A DNA stretch of 64,000 bases from DASSWB01 sp035705495 (lineage in GTDB: Bacteria; Bacteroidota; Bacteroidia; Flavobacteriales; Flavobacteriaceae), in assembly GCA_035705495.1 (NCBI GenBank), contig DASSWB010000098.1, positions 50,914 to 114,913 on the forward strand, read 5' to 3'. A program made the translations under genes and the position numbers. Every line of letters starts with the position of its first letter. The stretch's first letter is position 1. The notes beneath the pieces were generated by a model, which saw only the letters and a program-made list of their open reading frames with translations, searched no databases and was not told the origin of the DNA. Positions 26,263-35,632 of the stretch are shown piece by piece.

Positions 26263-27240
26263 TTATTTGGTTCCCCTATAAGATGGTTGAAATCCAGACA
26301 TTTTTCCTTGTACTATAACTTCACCAGTCGATAGGTCGGTTAAAGTGTAAGTAGTACCATTGATATTAAGTAATGCAACTGGTTGATATGCATCTGGGTT
26401 TCCTTCTGCAGCACCAGCTGCTAAATCTGTCCATACGCTGCTTAAATCAACCGTCTCAGCGAACACTCCAGGTTTTGCCATTGTAACTACTGCAGGAATT
26501 CCTTCGTAATCTACAGGCATTGCAGCACCAGCAGGGCTCCAATAACTTGGAACTAACAAGTAGTCACCATTTGGAAGATCGCCAGGAGTTATTCTGATTT
26601 CTTCTGGACAACTTGTATAACTAGTCGCTACGATGCCTCCAGTTGCAGCATCATAAATTTCAATATCTAAATCATAGTCACAGAAAGAATGATGCTCACC
26701 GTCAGCATCGGTGTATTCTGCATCCCAATCCAATCTGATAACGAAATCTTCACTCATTACTTCGGCAATGTTAATTGTAAAAGTAATACCACCTTCAGGA
26801 GTTACTGCATTTCGTATTCCAGCAGTTTCCAATCTGAGGGTAACTGTCTCTGTTCCTTCTTGAGGTACTAAATCTGCAATTGCAGTAAACGGAATTTCAA
26901 AAGATTCAGCGTAAGCTGGTACACGAACACCGTATGCACTGTTTGGGTCTCCCCAGTCTCCAGGCATTGGATCTCCACCAGAATAATCTACATCTTTAGT
27001 TGCGGTTCCATCAACAACCACTAATTTAAAATCAAGAGGTTTGTTGATAGTCTCGCTTACTTCAATCGGGATCATTAATGTTTCACCCTCTGCCACAGTG
27101 AATGTTGTGGTTGGAGCAGTAACTACAGGCTTGTCTGATCCTGCAAAATCATACTCCTCACTGTTTGCGCACGAAGTCATCAATAAAAGACCCGCAATTG
27201 CCGCAAAGGATATATTTGTTCTTATGTTTATTTTCATCAT
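26263..27240 (-). CDS. Surface lipoprotein of the SusC/SusD operon (Calx-beta-like N-terminus)
   Basis: This 325-residue protein has a lipoprotein signal ending LLMTSCANSEEYD. The stretch after the cysteine has an acidic character often linked to surface export of lipoproteins. The first domain (TTTFTVAEGETLMIPIEVSETI, GTATKDVDYSGG, VPAYAESFEIPFTAI) reads like a Calx-beta or Ig-type domain. The rest is unassigned, with cysteines near FCDYDLDIEIYD and YTSCPEEIRI that may form a disulfide. Two start codons lie in tandem (27240, 27237). It is last of four genes, 14 bases after the previous one, and likely a cell-surface ligand-binding protein. The function is unknown. Confidence 0.72.
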   Translation of the reverse strand: MMKINIRTNISFAAIAGLLLMTSCANSEEYDFAGSDKPVVTAPTTTFTVAEGETLMIPIEVSETINKPLDFKLVVVDGTATKDVDYSGGDPMPGDWGDPNSAYGVRVPAYAESFEIPFTAIADLVPQEGTETVTLRLETAGIRNAVTPEGGITFTINIAEVMSEDFVIRLDWDAEYTDADGEHHSFCDYDLDIEIYDAATGGIVATSYTSCPEEIRITPGDLPNGDYLLVPSYWSPAGAAMPVDYEGIPAVVTMAKPGVFAETVDLSSVWTDLAAGAAEGNPDAYQPVALLNINGTTYTLTDLSTGEVIVQGKMSGFQPSYRGTK

Positions 27241-27254
27241 TTTTTACTTTTTAG

Positions 27255-28100
27255 TTATTGCGGTGTGTAAACAGTTTGAAACAGCTGGTTACCTGAACCA
27301 TATGTAATAGTGTAAGTAAGGGTTATCACTCCAGTGTCAGGATCAACGCTTCCAGAACCAAATACCTGGTTTGAGTATGAATTGTTTGCAAGTCCTTGTG
27401 AATTGATTGTTATCTCACCACAAATATCCACGAAATGGAATCCATTCTCAGCTGCGATATTGCCACCAGCATAATTTCCTGCAATTGGTCCGTAAGGACC
27501 CGTTGACATTGTAAAGAAATTATTCACTGTAGTCATGGTAATAGTTTCAGTAGAAACTGCCATTAAGCCGTTATCTGACAATCTGGTCGTCGCGATATCG
27601 TAAGTAAACTCGTCTACTTGAGATTGACATCCCACGAAAGTAATACTCAACTGATCATTCAATGCGGAAATAACAGCATTGTCCGAGGAAGTACTTGTAA
27701 GGTTAAGAATTAACTCTGTCGGTACGTTTGGATCTAAGTTACCTGTGTTGATTTCCAAAGGAAAGTTGGCAAAGGTAGCACCAGCCGGAATTGTTAATGT
27801 TCCTGAGTTGTCCACAAAGTTGAATTCTTGTCCTTCAGTCGCAGTAGATGCAGGATCTATCACATAAGTTACGGTGATATCTTCTTCGGCAGGTGTTCCA
27901 TCGTCGCCACCTAAAATGTCAACTGCATAATTTTTTAGAACAGCTCCTTCGTCTACGAAGTAACTTTCGGCAGCAACCGCATTTTTAAATCCAACTACAT
28001 ATGGACTTTGGTCATATTCAACGGTCTCATCCTCTACCATACAAGAGGTAGCAAAAACCGCAAGGATTAAAGCCGGAAATATTAATTTTAATTTTTTCAT
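27255..28100 (-). CDS. Surface lipoprotein of the SusC/SusD operon (Ig/Calx-beta-like)
   Basis: This 281-residue protein starts MKKLKLIFPALILAVFATSCMVEDETVEYD, a lipoprotein signal with acidic residues after the cysteine. The next 130 residues are beta-rich (SPYVVGFKNAV, DITVTYVIDPASTATEGQEFNFV, GTLTIPAGATFANFPLEI) and resemble the DUF1735/Calx-beta domains often encoded after SusD genes. The C-terminal half is unassigned. The gene lies 19 bases after susD-like and 14 bases before the next lipoprotein gene. A role in binding the same ligand as the SusC/D pair is inferred. Confidence 0.72.
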   Translation of the reverse strand: MKKLKLIFPALILAVFATSCMVEDETVEYDQSPYVVGFKNAVAAESYFVDEGAVLKNYAVDILGGDDGTPAEEDITVTYVIDPASTATEGQEFNFVDNSGTLTIPAGATFANFPLEINTGNLDPNVPTELILNLTSTSSDNAVISALNDQLSITFVGCQSQVDEFTYDIATTRLSDNGLMAVSTETITMTTVNNFFTMSTGPYGPIAGNYAGGNIAAENGFHFVDICGEITINSQGLANNSYSNQVFGSGSVDPDTGVITLTYTITYGSGNQLFQTVYTPQ

Positions 28101-28119
28101 AATTTAAAATATTAAGTTT

Positions 28120-29637
28120 TTAGTTTACATCCCAAAATACGTGAGTAGTAAATGCGTCAGCAACTGTTTGGTTTTGGGCAAGTACATTCTCAGAGTTGTT
28201 GGAATACTCAGAAGCAGGGTATAATAACCTGTTCGGTCTGTTTGGCTGCTCTGCAATAATTGGTAATGGAAGGTCTGGATATCCAGTTCTTGTAAATTCA
28301 ATCCAAGATTCCATTCCATTGATACCATTTAAAGCGATCCATTTTTGTGTTAGAATTGCTTCAATTTTATTGGCACTACCATCCCAACCAATAAGGTTTA
28401 CACCATTACTTTGGGTGATATACGCTTCGGCAACTGCCGCGCTTAAACCAAGGGTTTCAAAAGAAGAAACAATTCCGGCTTGAAATAATGCTTTAGCGTC
28501 TCCAGCTAGGTATCCTCTAAAAACTGCTTCAGATTGTAATAAGTAACTTTCTGCTGCTGTGATTAAATAACCATCTTGGGAAGAATCAATAACCAGTCCT
28601 TCACCTAAAAATGACAAGGCTTCTGGAGCTGTTGTACTGGTTGCTCCTTGTTGTATACCAACAACTTCACCAGATGGAAGTGGTTCATATAAACGTTCAA
28701 CACGAGGATCAAATACACCGGTCATTACATTATTTTCAGTTTCGTTTCCTTTTAGGAACTCAGCAGCGTAATCAGCTGCAACTGTAAATGTATTACGTGG
28801 TCCTACAGCCCCTGTTGGATCAAATCCATAAGTGGAATAAAATGGATTTTGCTTTCCAGCTGCTGCAACATAACCAGGATTAAGAGTTGCATCTTCAGTT
28901 AAAAAGTTGTTTTGAAGATTCGCAAATTGTTCGTTCAAATAAGACATTACTTCAGCATCTTGTTCAGCCAATACTGTTTGTCTTACAAGAAGTCTTAATT
29001 TTAAAGTATTGGCAAACTGAATCCATTTGCTCATGTCTCCTTGGAAAACAATATCCTCAATACCAACAGTCGCATCGCCATCAGCTCCATTTATCTCTGC
29101 GATTGATTCGTCTAAATCAATTACCAATTCGCGATAGATTTGCTTGTCGTCATCATAAGCGGGCGTCAAGTTGTCCCCTAATTGTAAAGCTTCTGTATAT
29201 GGTATATCCCCATACAAATCTACCAAGTACTGGTAATAGAAGGTTCTCATTATTCTGGCGATTGCTACGTGTCTATCGAAATCCTCACCTTCATAATCAA
29301 CAATTGATTGAAGGGTACGCATTCCTCTATAAGTATTATCCCAGATTCCATCACCAAAAGAAGTACTTAAGTTGAATCGGAATTCGTCGTCATACCCACC
29401 GGTCCAACTATTTACGTTAGGTCCCCAGTTTTGTACCATAGCGTTACCTAAATCATTGGCAGTAACACTAAAGGTATCAAAAGGATCGGCTAAGGCACCG
29501 GCAAGAAGTAGATCTGGCGCTACAATATCCTGTGTAGGATCCACTGGAGATTGATTTATATCCAGGTAATCTTCTGAGCAGGAAATTACCCCGCCTAGCA
29601 TCAAAAATGCTATAAAGAATTTAAATGTTTTTTTCAT
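28120..29637 (-). CDS. SusD/RagB-family nutrient-binding outer-membrane lipoprotein
   Basis: The start at 29637 (MKKTFKFF) was preferred over an ATG two codons earlier. The 505-residue protein has a lipoprotein signal (LGGVISCSEDYLDINQSPVDP), and the NxxP segment after the cysteine is typical of the SusD-like 2 family. TPR-type helices, such as VAIARIMRTFYYQYLVDLYGD followed by PYTEAL, form the scaffold. The C-terminus has the family WIALNGINGMESWIEFTRTGYP segment and LLYPASEYSNN. SusD-like proteins form a lid on the SusC barrel and capture ligand. The SusD-like 2 group is often linked to non-glycan nutrients, so the substrate is open. Confidence 0.93.
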   Translation of the reverse strand: MKKTFKFFIAFLMLGGVISCSEDYLDINQSPVDPTQDIVAPDLLLAGALADPFDTFSVTANDLGNAMVQNWGPNVNSWTGGYDDEFRFNLSTSFGDGIWDNTYRGMRTLQSIVDYEGEDFDRHVAIARIMRTFYYQYLVDLYGDIPYTEALQLGDNLTPAYDDDKQIYRELVIDLDESIAEINGADGDATVGIEDIVFQGDMSKWIQFANTLKLRLLVRQTVLAEQDAEVMSYLNEQFANLQNNFLTEDATLNPGYVAAAGKQNPFYSTYGFDPTGAVGPRNTFTVAADYAAEFLKGNETENNVMTGVFDPRVERLYEPLPSGEVVGIQQGATSTTAPEALSFLGEGLVIDSSQDGYLITAAESYLLQSEAVFRGYLAGDAKALFQAGIVSSFETLGLSAAVAEAYITQSNGVNLIGWDGSANKIEAILTQKWIALNGINGMESWIEFTRTGYPDLPLPIIAEQPNRPNRLLYPASEYSNNSENVLAQNQTVADAFTTHVFWDVN

Positions 29638-29649
29638 AATCAATTTTTT

Positions 29650-32600
29650 TTAAAAGGTTAAATTAACGCCCACACCAAACGTTCTTGTAGGAGGGTATTG
29701 ACCCACCGTAGCAATTCCTTGGGCATTTGTTGTTGTAAAGTTTGATTCTGGATCGGCATAACCTCTATTTTCCGCTGGAAGTACAGTGAAAGGATTTCTC
29801 GCATTTGCACTAATTGTAAGTCCAGTAAGGAATGTATTTTCCAATAATTTCGGATTTAAATCGTATCGTAAAGAAAGCTCCCTTACCTTAAATGCAGTTG
29901 CATCAATAACGGATGTTTCACCTAAGTTTCTCATTGCACCCCAGAAGTTTACGTATTCAGCTGCAGTAGTTCCACCAGTTGGAACATTTGTGTTTGCTTC
30001 ATACACTCCTTCGGATGTTTCGATAGCTGAATTTGGGAAAATAAATGCACCTCTTCCTCCTTGAGCACTTTCTACTAAGTGTCCACTCCACATCATTTGT
30101 GATTTGGCATCAGAAAAGAATACGTGACCTGTTCTATAATCCATTGTTGCAGCCAAAGTAAATCCTTTGTAAGAAATAGATGAGCTAAGGTTTAGGATGT
30201 AATCAGGTGTTGTGTTACCTAAATTCACTAGGCCTGTTGCCTGAACTGGCATACCAGATGTAGGATTGATCAAGATTCTACCTTGTGGATCTCTTTCGAA
30301 TCCTGTTCCTTTTATAATTGGAAACTGTTGTCCAACTTCAGCAAAGATTTCTGCATAACCAGTGTAACCTCCTAAGGAAACAGCGTCAGATTGATCAGTA
30401 ACCTTCACTACTTCAGTGTAACTCTTGGAGTACCCAAAATTTACATCCCATCGTAAATCATCTGTTTTAATAGGTGTGATTCCTAAATCGATTTCTCCAC
30501 CATAACCTTCAGTTTCTCCCAAGTTAACGTAAGAACCACTTAGTCCTGAAGCAGCTGATGCTCCGATACGCGTAATTTGGTTTTCAGTTGAGAAATTATA
30601 GTAAGCTAAATCCAATGTAATACGATCGTTAAAGAATCCAAAGTTTAAACCTACTTCCATGTTGGTGGTAAATTCAGGCTCCAACATAGGGTCATAAACC
30701 GTTGTAGGAGATACAAATGAATTTATTCCTTCGTAAGGGAATCCTGGCGCTTGTACATAAACTTCTTGAGTTGCATACGCAGGAATACCTCCATCGTTAC
30801 CTACTTGTACGTAAGCAACCGAAGCTTTCATATAATTCAATATATCACTCTTAAGACCAGGGATTGCTTTAGTAGCGATGAAACTCAAACCGGCACCTGG
30901 ATAAAAGAATGAATTGTTTTCAGGATTCAAGGTTGAAGTCCAGTCATTTCTACCAGTTATGTTCAAGAACAAGAAGTCTTTGTAACCTAAGTCAACATTA
31001 GCAAACACACCCACTCTTCGCACAGTTGATCTGTCATCATAAGTTACTGCATTATCGAAACCACTTTCCAAGTTGCTTGCGGTATATAAACCAGGTATAG
31101 TCAGGCCAGTACCACCAACACTGCTCACAGTATTTTTTTCATACTGGTTATTTCCTCCAATAAGTGCTTGAAAAGAAATATCATCAGAAAGCATGTAGTC
31201 AAAATTCACCATTGCATCGGTATAATATCTTTGATAATGCGTAGTGTAGAAACGGAAAGTTGAAGGTGCTGATCTATCAGAACCTGTTAAATCAGTAACA
31301 TAAGTTGGTTCTGCATATTCATTTTCATACTGTAAATTATCAACAAAAGTAAAAATACCGTTTGTCTTGATAGAAGCACTAATGTTGTCATTGATTTTAT
31401 AACCAACATCAGCCAGTAAATTGAAACGATTTACATCTCTTTCCCTTCTTCTATTGTCACGTACCCAATATGGGTTCATGTAATAAGCATTCCAGTGACC
31501 TTCGTTACCAGAATTTTCAAAACGCTCAATTGGAATGTTTGACGCAGTTTGTAATAACATCATATAAATTCCTTCCGTAGCAGTTGAAGCATAAGATTCT
31601 TCTGTTGCTGTATAAGAATAAGTAGCGTTACCTCCGATGGTCCAGTTACCTAATGTTTTTCCAGCATTGAAAGTGAAAGATGAATTGGTAAGCTTGTCGT
31701 TTTCAATCACGAAATCAGTTTGCCTGTTACGTGCAGAAAAGGTTGCGTAGCTTTCTTCATCACCAGAAGCAATAGTTACACTATTCTGTAAAGTAGTTCC
31801 TGTTTCGAAAAAGTCTTTAATGTGATAAGCACCTCTTGAACTCCAAGGAGCCATAATATAAGAGCCATCAGCTTGAGGAAGACCAACGATAGCCATTTGA
31901 CCATCAAATTCTGGTCCCCAACCACCATTTTCGTAAGTTAGGTGTTCAAAACCATTTCCTAAAGCCCATCCTTGTCCGTAGCGAGTTTGACGCTCTGGTA
32001 CAAAAGCTACAGATTCAAAATCCAAAACAGAAGTAGTGGTTACTTTCATTTTTTCACCTTCAGCTCCTTTTTTGGTTGTTACAATGATTACACCGTTAGA
32101 ACCTTGAGAACCGTATAATGCAGCTCCTGCAGGACCTTTAATTACGTTAGTGGATTCAACCATATTTGGGTTGATAGAAGCTAAATAAGATGCATTTGAA
32201 ATAGCACCATCAATAACAATAAGAGCTTCGTTGTTTCCAGAAATAGATCTGTTACCTCTTAAGATAATGCGGTTTTCACCTGTTACCCCGTTACTTGTTT
32301 GCTTAATCTGCAAACCACTTACTTTACCTGTTAACGCGTTAACAACGTTAGGGTTGTTTGCACGTGTTAATTCTTCAGAATCAACAACATCATAAGCTGT
32401 GGCAATTGCATCTTCTTTACGCTTAATACCTAAAGCGGTAACCACAACGGCATCTAGTATCGCTACGTCTGGTTCCATTACTACGTTAATAGTGTTCGCT
32501 TCTCCTACAATATGCTCTGCAGTTTTTAAACTTAGAAAGGAGAATACCAAGATATCTCCTTCTGTAGCTTCGATGGCATAATTACCATCAAAATCTGTTT

Positions 32601-32760
32601 GTACTCCGGTCGAAGTACCTTTAATGACGATGTTTACACCAGGTAAAGGCATTCCGGTATCATCCGTCACTGTCCCCTGGATCGTCTCTGTTTGTGCAAA
32701 AGCAACTTGCACAAATAACGCCAGTATCAGCGTTAAAATTCCATTAAACTTTGTTTTCAT
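29650..32760 (-). CDS. SusC/RagA-family TonB-linked outer-membrane transporter
   Basis: This 1036-residue protein has a signal peptide ending VAFAQTET and a CarboxypepD_reg-like domain (IQGTVTDDTGMPLPGVNIVIKG). The SusC-specific segment VVVTALGIKRKEDAIATA follows, then a plug with RGNRSISGNNEALIVIDG and GAALYGSQGSNGVIIVTTKKG. A large beta-barrel ends in FGVGVNLTF. It imports bound nutrients across the outer membrane with TonB energy and works with the SusD-like protein encoded 6 bases downstream. No sigma/anti-sigma pair, hybrid two-component regulator or degradative enzyme is encoded next to it. Confidence 0.96.
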   Translation of the reverse strand: MKTKFNGILTLILALFVQVAFAQTETIQGTVTDDTGMPLPGVNIVIKGTSTGVQTDFDGNYAIEATEGDILVFSFLSLKTAEHIVGEANTINVVMEPDVAILDAVVVTALGIKRKEDAIATAYDVVDSEELTRANNPNVVNALTGKVSGLQIKQTSNGVTGENRIILRGNRSISGNNEALIVIDGAISNASYLASINPNMVESTNVIKGPAGAALYGSQGSNGVIIVTTKKGAEGEKMKVTTTSVLDFESVAFVPERQTRYGQGWALGNGFEHLTYENGGWGPEFDGQMAIVGLPQADGSYIMAPWSSRGAYHIKDFFETGTTLQNSVTIASGDEESYATFSARNRQTDFVIENDKLTNSSFTFNAGKTLGNWTIGGNATYSYTATEESYASTATEGIYMMLLQTASNIPIERFENSGNEGHWNAYYMNPYWVRDNRRRERDVNRFNLLADVGYKINDNISASIKTNGIFTFVDNLQYENEYAEPTYVTDLTGSDRSAPSTFRFYTTHYQRYYTDAMVNFDYMLSDDISFQALIGGNNQYEKNTVSSVGGTGLTIPGLYTASNLESGFDNAVTYDDRSTVRRVGVFANVDLGYKDFLFLNITGRNDWTSTLNPENNSFFYPGAGLSFIATKAIPGLKSDILNYMKASVAYVQVGNDGGIPAYATQEVYVQAPGFPYEGINSFVSPTTVYDPMLEPEFTTNMEVGLNFGFFNDRITLDLAYYNFSTENQITRIGASAASGLSGSYVNLGETEGYGGEIDLGITPIKTDDLRWDVNFGYSKSYTEVVKVTDQSDAVSLGGYTGYAEIFAEVGQQFPIIKGTGFERDPQGRILINPTSGMPVQATGLVNLGNTTPDYILNLSSSISYKGFTLAATMDYRTGHVFFSDAKSQMMWSGHLVESAQGGRGAFIFPNSAIETSEGVYEANTNVPTGGTTAAEYVNFWGAMRNLGETSVIDATAFKVRELSLRYDLNPKLLENTFLTGLTISANARNPFTVLPAENRGYADPESNFTTTNAQGIATVGQYPPTRTFGVGVNLTF

Positions 32761-32880
32761 ATTTGTTTTTTATTTGAATTAGCCATTCCAAAAATCTATA
32801 TTAAAAGTTAATAAACCAAGTTTTGGAGATTCTTTTTTTGTAATTAGTCCGAAAATTTAAGAATTTTTAAGGGTAACTTA

Positions 32881-34569
32881 TTAAAAATGAACTGATAGGC
32901 TAAGATGTATTTTCGATTTTGAGAATTGAAAAGATTCTCCTTCAGTTCTCCCGTTTGCTATATTTGCCTTGAGTAAACCGCTTTTGGTACTAAGCGCGAA
33001 GCCAATTCCAAAACTGTATAAATTCATATTGTGATTAAAAGAGGGGCTTTTAAAATAAGCCAAATCAAATATGCTATTAATGTAAAGGTCGGGAGATAAA
33101 AAATAACGATATTCCGTTTGCAGCGCAGAAAACCTATTGGCGCGTAAACTGTTTTCTGCAAAACCTCTTATGGAATTAATTCCACCAAAACGGAAGAGTT
33201 CATTTTCCAGATATTCTTCTGAGAAAAGAATGCTGCTTATGTTGCCGATATAAACGGAATTTTTTTCATTTATATAAAAATTGTGTGCGGCTTGAAATTC
33301 GATTTTTTGCTGCTGGATTTCATTGTTTCCGCTATTTCTTTTCCCTGTTGCAAAATCAATGGAGATTAAAGTTTGAATTGGCACCATCCGGTTTTCTGTA
33401 ACTAGGTTTTGATAAGTCCCTCCCAAGCTGTAGAAATGAGATTTAAAATCTTCAAAATTGCCAAAATCCATATTTTCTTCTTTCAGGCTTGTTGACGTCG
33501 TTGAACGATATCCTAAATAAGAGGAGATGGAGTTGCTGATGTTGTATCGGATTTTAAAAATTTGCTCTATATTAATGTAACTTGAATCCTGTTTAAAAAT
33601 ATCCAAAGCCAAATTCACTCCAATGGGGAAATTCAATATATAGGGTAAATCTACTTGGGCGTTAAAATTAATTTGATCATTGCCGTCGCTTTTGTATCTG
33701 ATATTTAGTTTTTCACCATAATTGAGGTTGTTTTGCAGCTGTAATTTCAAATCACCGGTAAAAGTCAATTTCTTTTCTTCGGAATTGGAAAATCCCAGAA
33801 AACCTTCGAACGAATTGTTGTTCTCTTTTTTTATGTATAAATGCACGACGGTTGAATCTGCCGTAAATAATACTTCAGGAGGTTTGATCTGGGACGCAAA
33901 TGCGATGTTCGATATTTTGTTCGATTGACTGGTTATTTTTTGACTGTTGTACAGCTGTCCTTTTTTTATTTTTAAATAATGTTTTAAAAAAGCGGATGGA
34001 AATTTTTCGTAACCATTTATTTTTATTCCGTCTATTGTCCTGGCTTTTGTGACATTTATATCTAATTCAGCAGTAAGCTCATCTTTTTCTTTGGATATAT
34101 TAATCAGCTTAATTGACGAAAATGCTTCTCCTTTTTCGGTTCTGTACAGAATAAGTTGGTTTAGTATTTTGTCTATATTATATATAGGTATAATAAAATA
34201 ATTTTCTTCAATCGTCAAAGCAAGATTTTTCAGTTGCTTTCTTTCCGCTTCATTTAAAGAATAATTTAATTTAATGTGGTTGAATTTTTCTCGGAGATAA
34301 AGAATCGCTTCAGTAACCGAATCATTTAATTTTTTAATTTCAAAAATTTCAGCATCTATATATCCTGAGTTTTGAGCTTTAAATAATGTGCTATCAATTT
34401 CTTTTTTAAGATTTGAAAAATTTTCATGTTTTTGCGTGTATCCTAATTTATCCAGCTCTATTGTTTCCACAGAATCCTTACCTATTATATGAAGCCGAAT
34501 ATTTTGGGAATGCAAACGAGCAACACTAAGTGTTATAAGGAGAAGGCATAGTAGAAAGTTAAACTTCAA
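32881..34569 (-). CDS. Omp85-superfamily outer-membrane protein (TamA/BamA-like)
   Basis: This 562-residue protein has a signal peptide (MKFNFLLCLLLITLSVARLHSQ). Its N-terminal half resembles POTRA domains (GYIDAEIFEIKKLNDSVTEAILYL; TIDGIKINGYEKFPSAFLKHYLKIKKGQ). The C-terminal barrel has the Omp85 signature FGGINSIRGF near residue 455 and ends LSLSVHF, a proper outer-membrane C-terminus. Family members insert or export outer-membrane proteins or lipids. It is too short for BamA with five POTRAs and nearer TamA in size. It sits divergently from the ribosomal cluster, 120 bases beyond susC; cotranscription with susC is unlikely because it lies upstream on the same strand with no tight spacing. 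Confidence 0.82.
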   Translation of the reverse strand: MKFNFLLCLLLITLSVARLHSQNIRLHIIGKDSVETIELDKLGYTQKHENFSNLKKEIDSTLFKAQNSGYIDAEIFEIKKLNDSVTEAILYLREKFNHIKLNYSLNEAERKQLKNLALTIEENYFIIPIYNIDKILNQLILYRTEKGEAFSSIKLINISKEKDELTAELDINVTKARTIDGIKINGYEKFPSAFLKHYLKIKKGQLYNSQKITSQSNKISNIAFASQIKPPEVLFTADSTVVHLYIKKENNNSFEGFLGFSNSEEKKLTFTGDLKLQLQNNLNYGEKLNIRYKSDGNDQINFNAQVDLPYILNFPIGVNLALDIFKQDSSYINIEQIFKIRYNISNSISSYLGYRSTTSTSLKEENMDFGNFEDFKSHFYSLGGTYQNLVTENRMVPIQTLISIDFATGKRNSGNNEIQQQKIEFQAAHNFYINEKNSVYIGNISSILFSEEYLENELFRFGGINSIRGFAENSLRANRFSALQTEYRYFLSPDLYINSIFDLAYFKSPSFNHNMNLYSFGIGFALSTKSGLLKANIANGRTEGESFQFSKSKIHLSLSVHF

Positions 34570-34666
34570 GTTTTAAATTTTAGCGATAACGAAATAACGG
34601 AATTATTCTTTTTTAATTTTTAAAAAACAGAAAGTTTTAAAAATGCTGAAAATTAATTGTTTGATA

Positions 34667-34697
34667 TTTGAATACTTCAATTTTATTTTTACCTTTG
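34667..34697 (+). promoter_or_regulatory. Bacteroidota-type promoter of the str ribosomal cluster
   Basis: TTTG (34667-34670) is followed by exactly 19 bases and TACCTTTG (34690-34697), an excellent fit to the TTTG-N19-TAnnTTTG promoter of Bacteroidota primary sigma factor. It lies 57 bases before rpsL. The transcript would begin close to CCCTA-N5-TAGGG (34702-34716), a small hairpin at its 5' end. Confidence 0.8.
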
Positions 34698-34753
34698 CGA
34701 GCCCTAAAAAATAGGGATTTGAATTTTTAATAATAATTAGTGTAGAAGAAATT

Positions 34754-35128
34754 ATGCCAACAATTTCACAATTAGTACGAAAAGGAAGAGCCAAAATAAC
34801 CAAGAAGAGTAAATCGGCTGCTTTGGATTCGTGCCCTCAAAGACGAGGAGTTTGTACGCGTGTTTACACCACTACGCCAAAAAAACCGAACTCTGCAATG
34901 CGTAAAGTTGCAAGGGTAAGGTTGACAAATGGTAAAGAGGTAAACGCATACATTCCTGGAGAAGGACACAATCTGCAAGAGCACTCGATAGTATTGGTTA
35001 GAGGCGGAAGAGTAAAAGATTTGCCGGGAGTTAGGTATCACATCGTTCGTGGCGCTTTAGACACCGCTGGTGTAGCAGGTAGAACACAACGTAGATCAAA
35101 GTATGGTGCAAAACGCCCGAAGAAGTAA
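34754..35128 (+). CDS. rpsL: 30S ribosomal protein S12
   Basis: This 124-residue S12 begins MPTISQLVRKGR and contains KKPNSAMRKVARVRLTNGKEVNAYIPGEGHNLQEHSIVL, the conserved decoding-centre region. The lysine positions linked to streptomycin response (PKKPNSA and the later GGRVKDLPG) carry the wild-type residues. It heads the cluster, behind the promoter at 34667-34697, with rpsG 24 bases downstream. Confidence 0.99.
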   Translation: MPTISQLVRKGRAKITKKSKSAALDSCPQRRGVCTRVYTTTPKKPNSAMRKVARVRLTNGKEVNAYIPGEGHNLQEHSIVLVRGGRVKDLPGVRYHIVRGALDTAGVAGRTQRRSKYGAKRPKK

Positions 35129-35152
35129 TTTTTTAACTTTTATTGTAAAGAC

Positions 35153-35629
35153 ATGAGAAAAAGACAGGCCAAAAAAAGACCACTTTTACCAGATCCAAAA
35201 TTCAACGATCAGTTAGTAACACGCTTTGTTAACATGATGATGTGGGATGGTAAAAAGTCGGTAGCCTTTAAAGTTTTCTATGATGCTATTGCCATTGTAG
35301 AAGAGAAAAAACAAGATGACGAGAAGACTGCACTTGAAATGTGGAAAGATGCTTTGTCAAATGTGATGCCTCACGTGGAAGTGCGTAGTCGTCGTGTTGG
35401 TGGTGCTACTTTTCAAATTCCGATGCAAATCAGACCAGACCGTAAGGTGTCAACTGCAATGAAGTGGTTGATTAGTTATGCGCGTAAGCGTAATGAAAAA
35501 TCTATGGCTGCTAAATTGGCGGGTGAAATACTTGCAGCGGCTAAAGAGGAAGGTGCTGCTGTTAAGAAAAGAGTAGATACTCATAAAATGGCTGAAGCTA
35601 ATAAAGCATTCTCTCACTTTAGATTCTAG
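35153..35629 (+). CDS. rpsG: 30S ribosomal protein S7
   Basis: This 158-residue S7 shows MRKRQAKKRPLLPDPKF, VNMMMWDGKKSVA and PHVEVRSRRVGGATFQIPMQIRPDR, the conserved rRNA-binding region. S7 nucleates assembly of the 30S head and in E. coli represses its own operon. The gene ends 3 bases before fusA, so the two are likely translationally coupled. Confidence 0.99.
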   Translation: MRKRQAKKRPLLPDPKFNDQLVTRFVNMMMWDGKKSVAFKVFYDAIAIVEEKKQDDEKTALEMWKDALSNVMPHVEVRSRRVGGATFQIPMQIRPDRKVSTAMKWLISYARKRNEKSMAAKLAGEILAAAKEEGAAVKKRVDTHKMAEANKAFSHFRF

Positions 35630-35632
35630 AAA

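Noticed and set aside
32816..32826. CCAA-GTT-TTGG palindrome upstream of susC
   Set aside because: Too short (4-base arms) and AT-rich to claim as an operator without comparative evidence.
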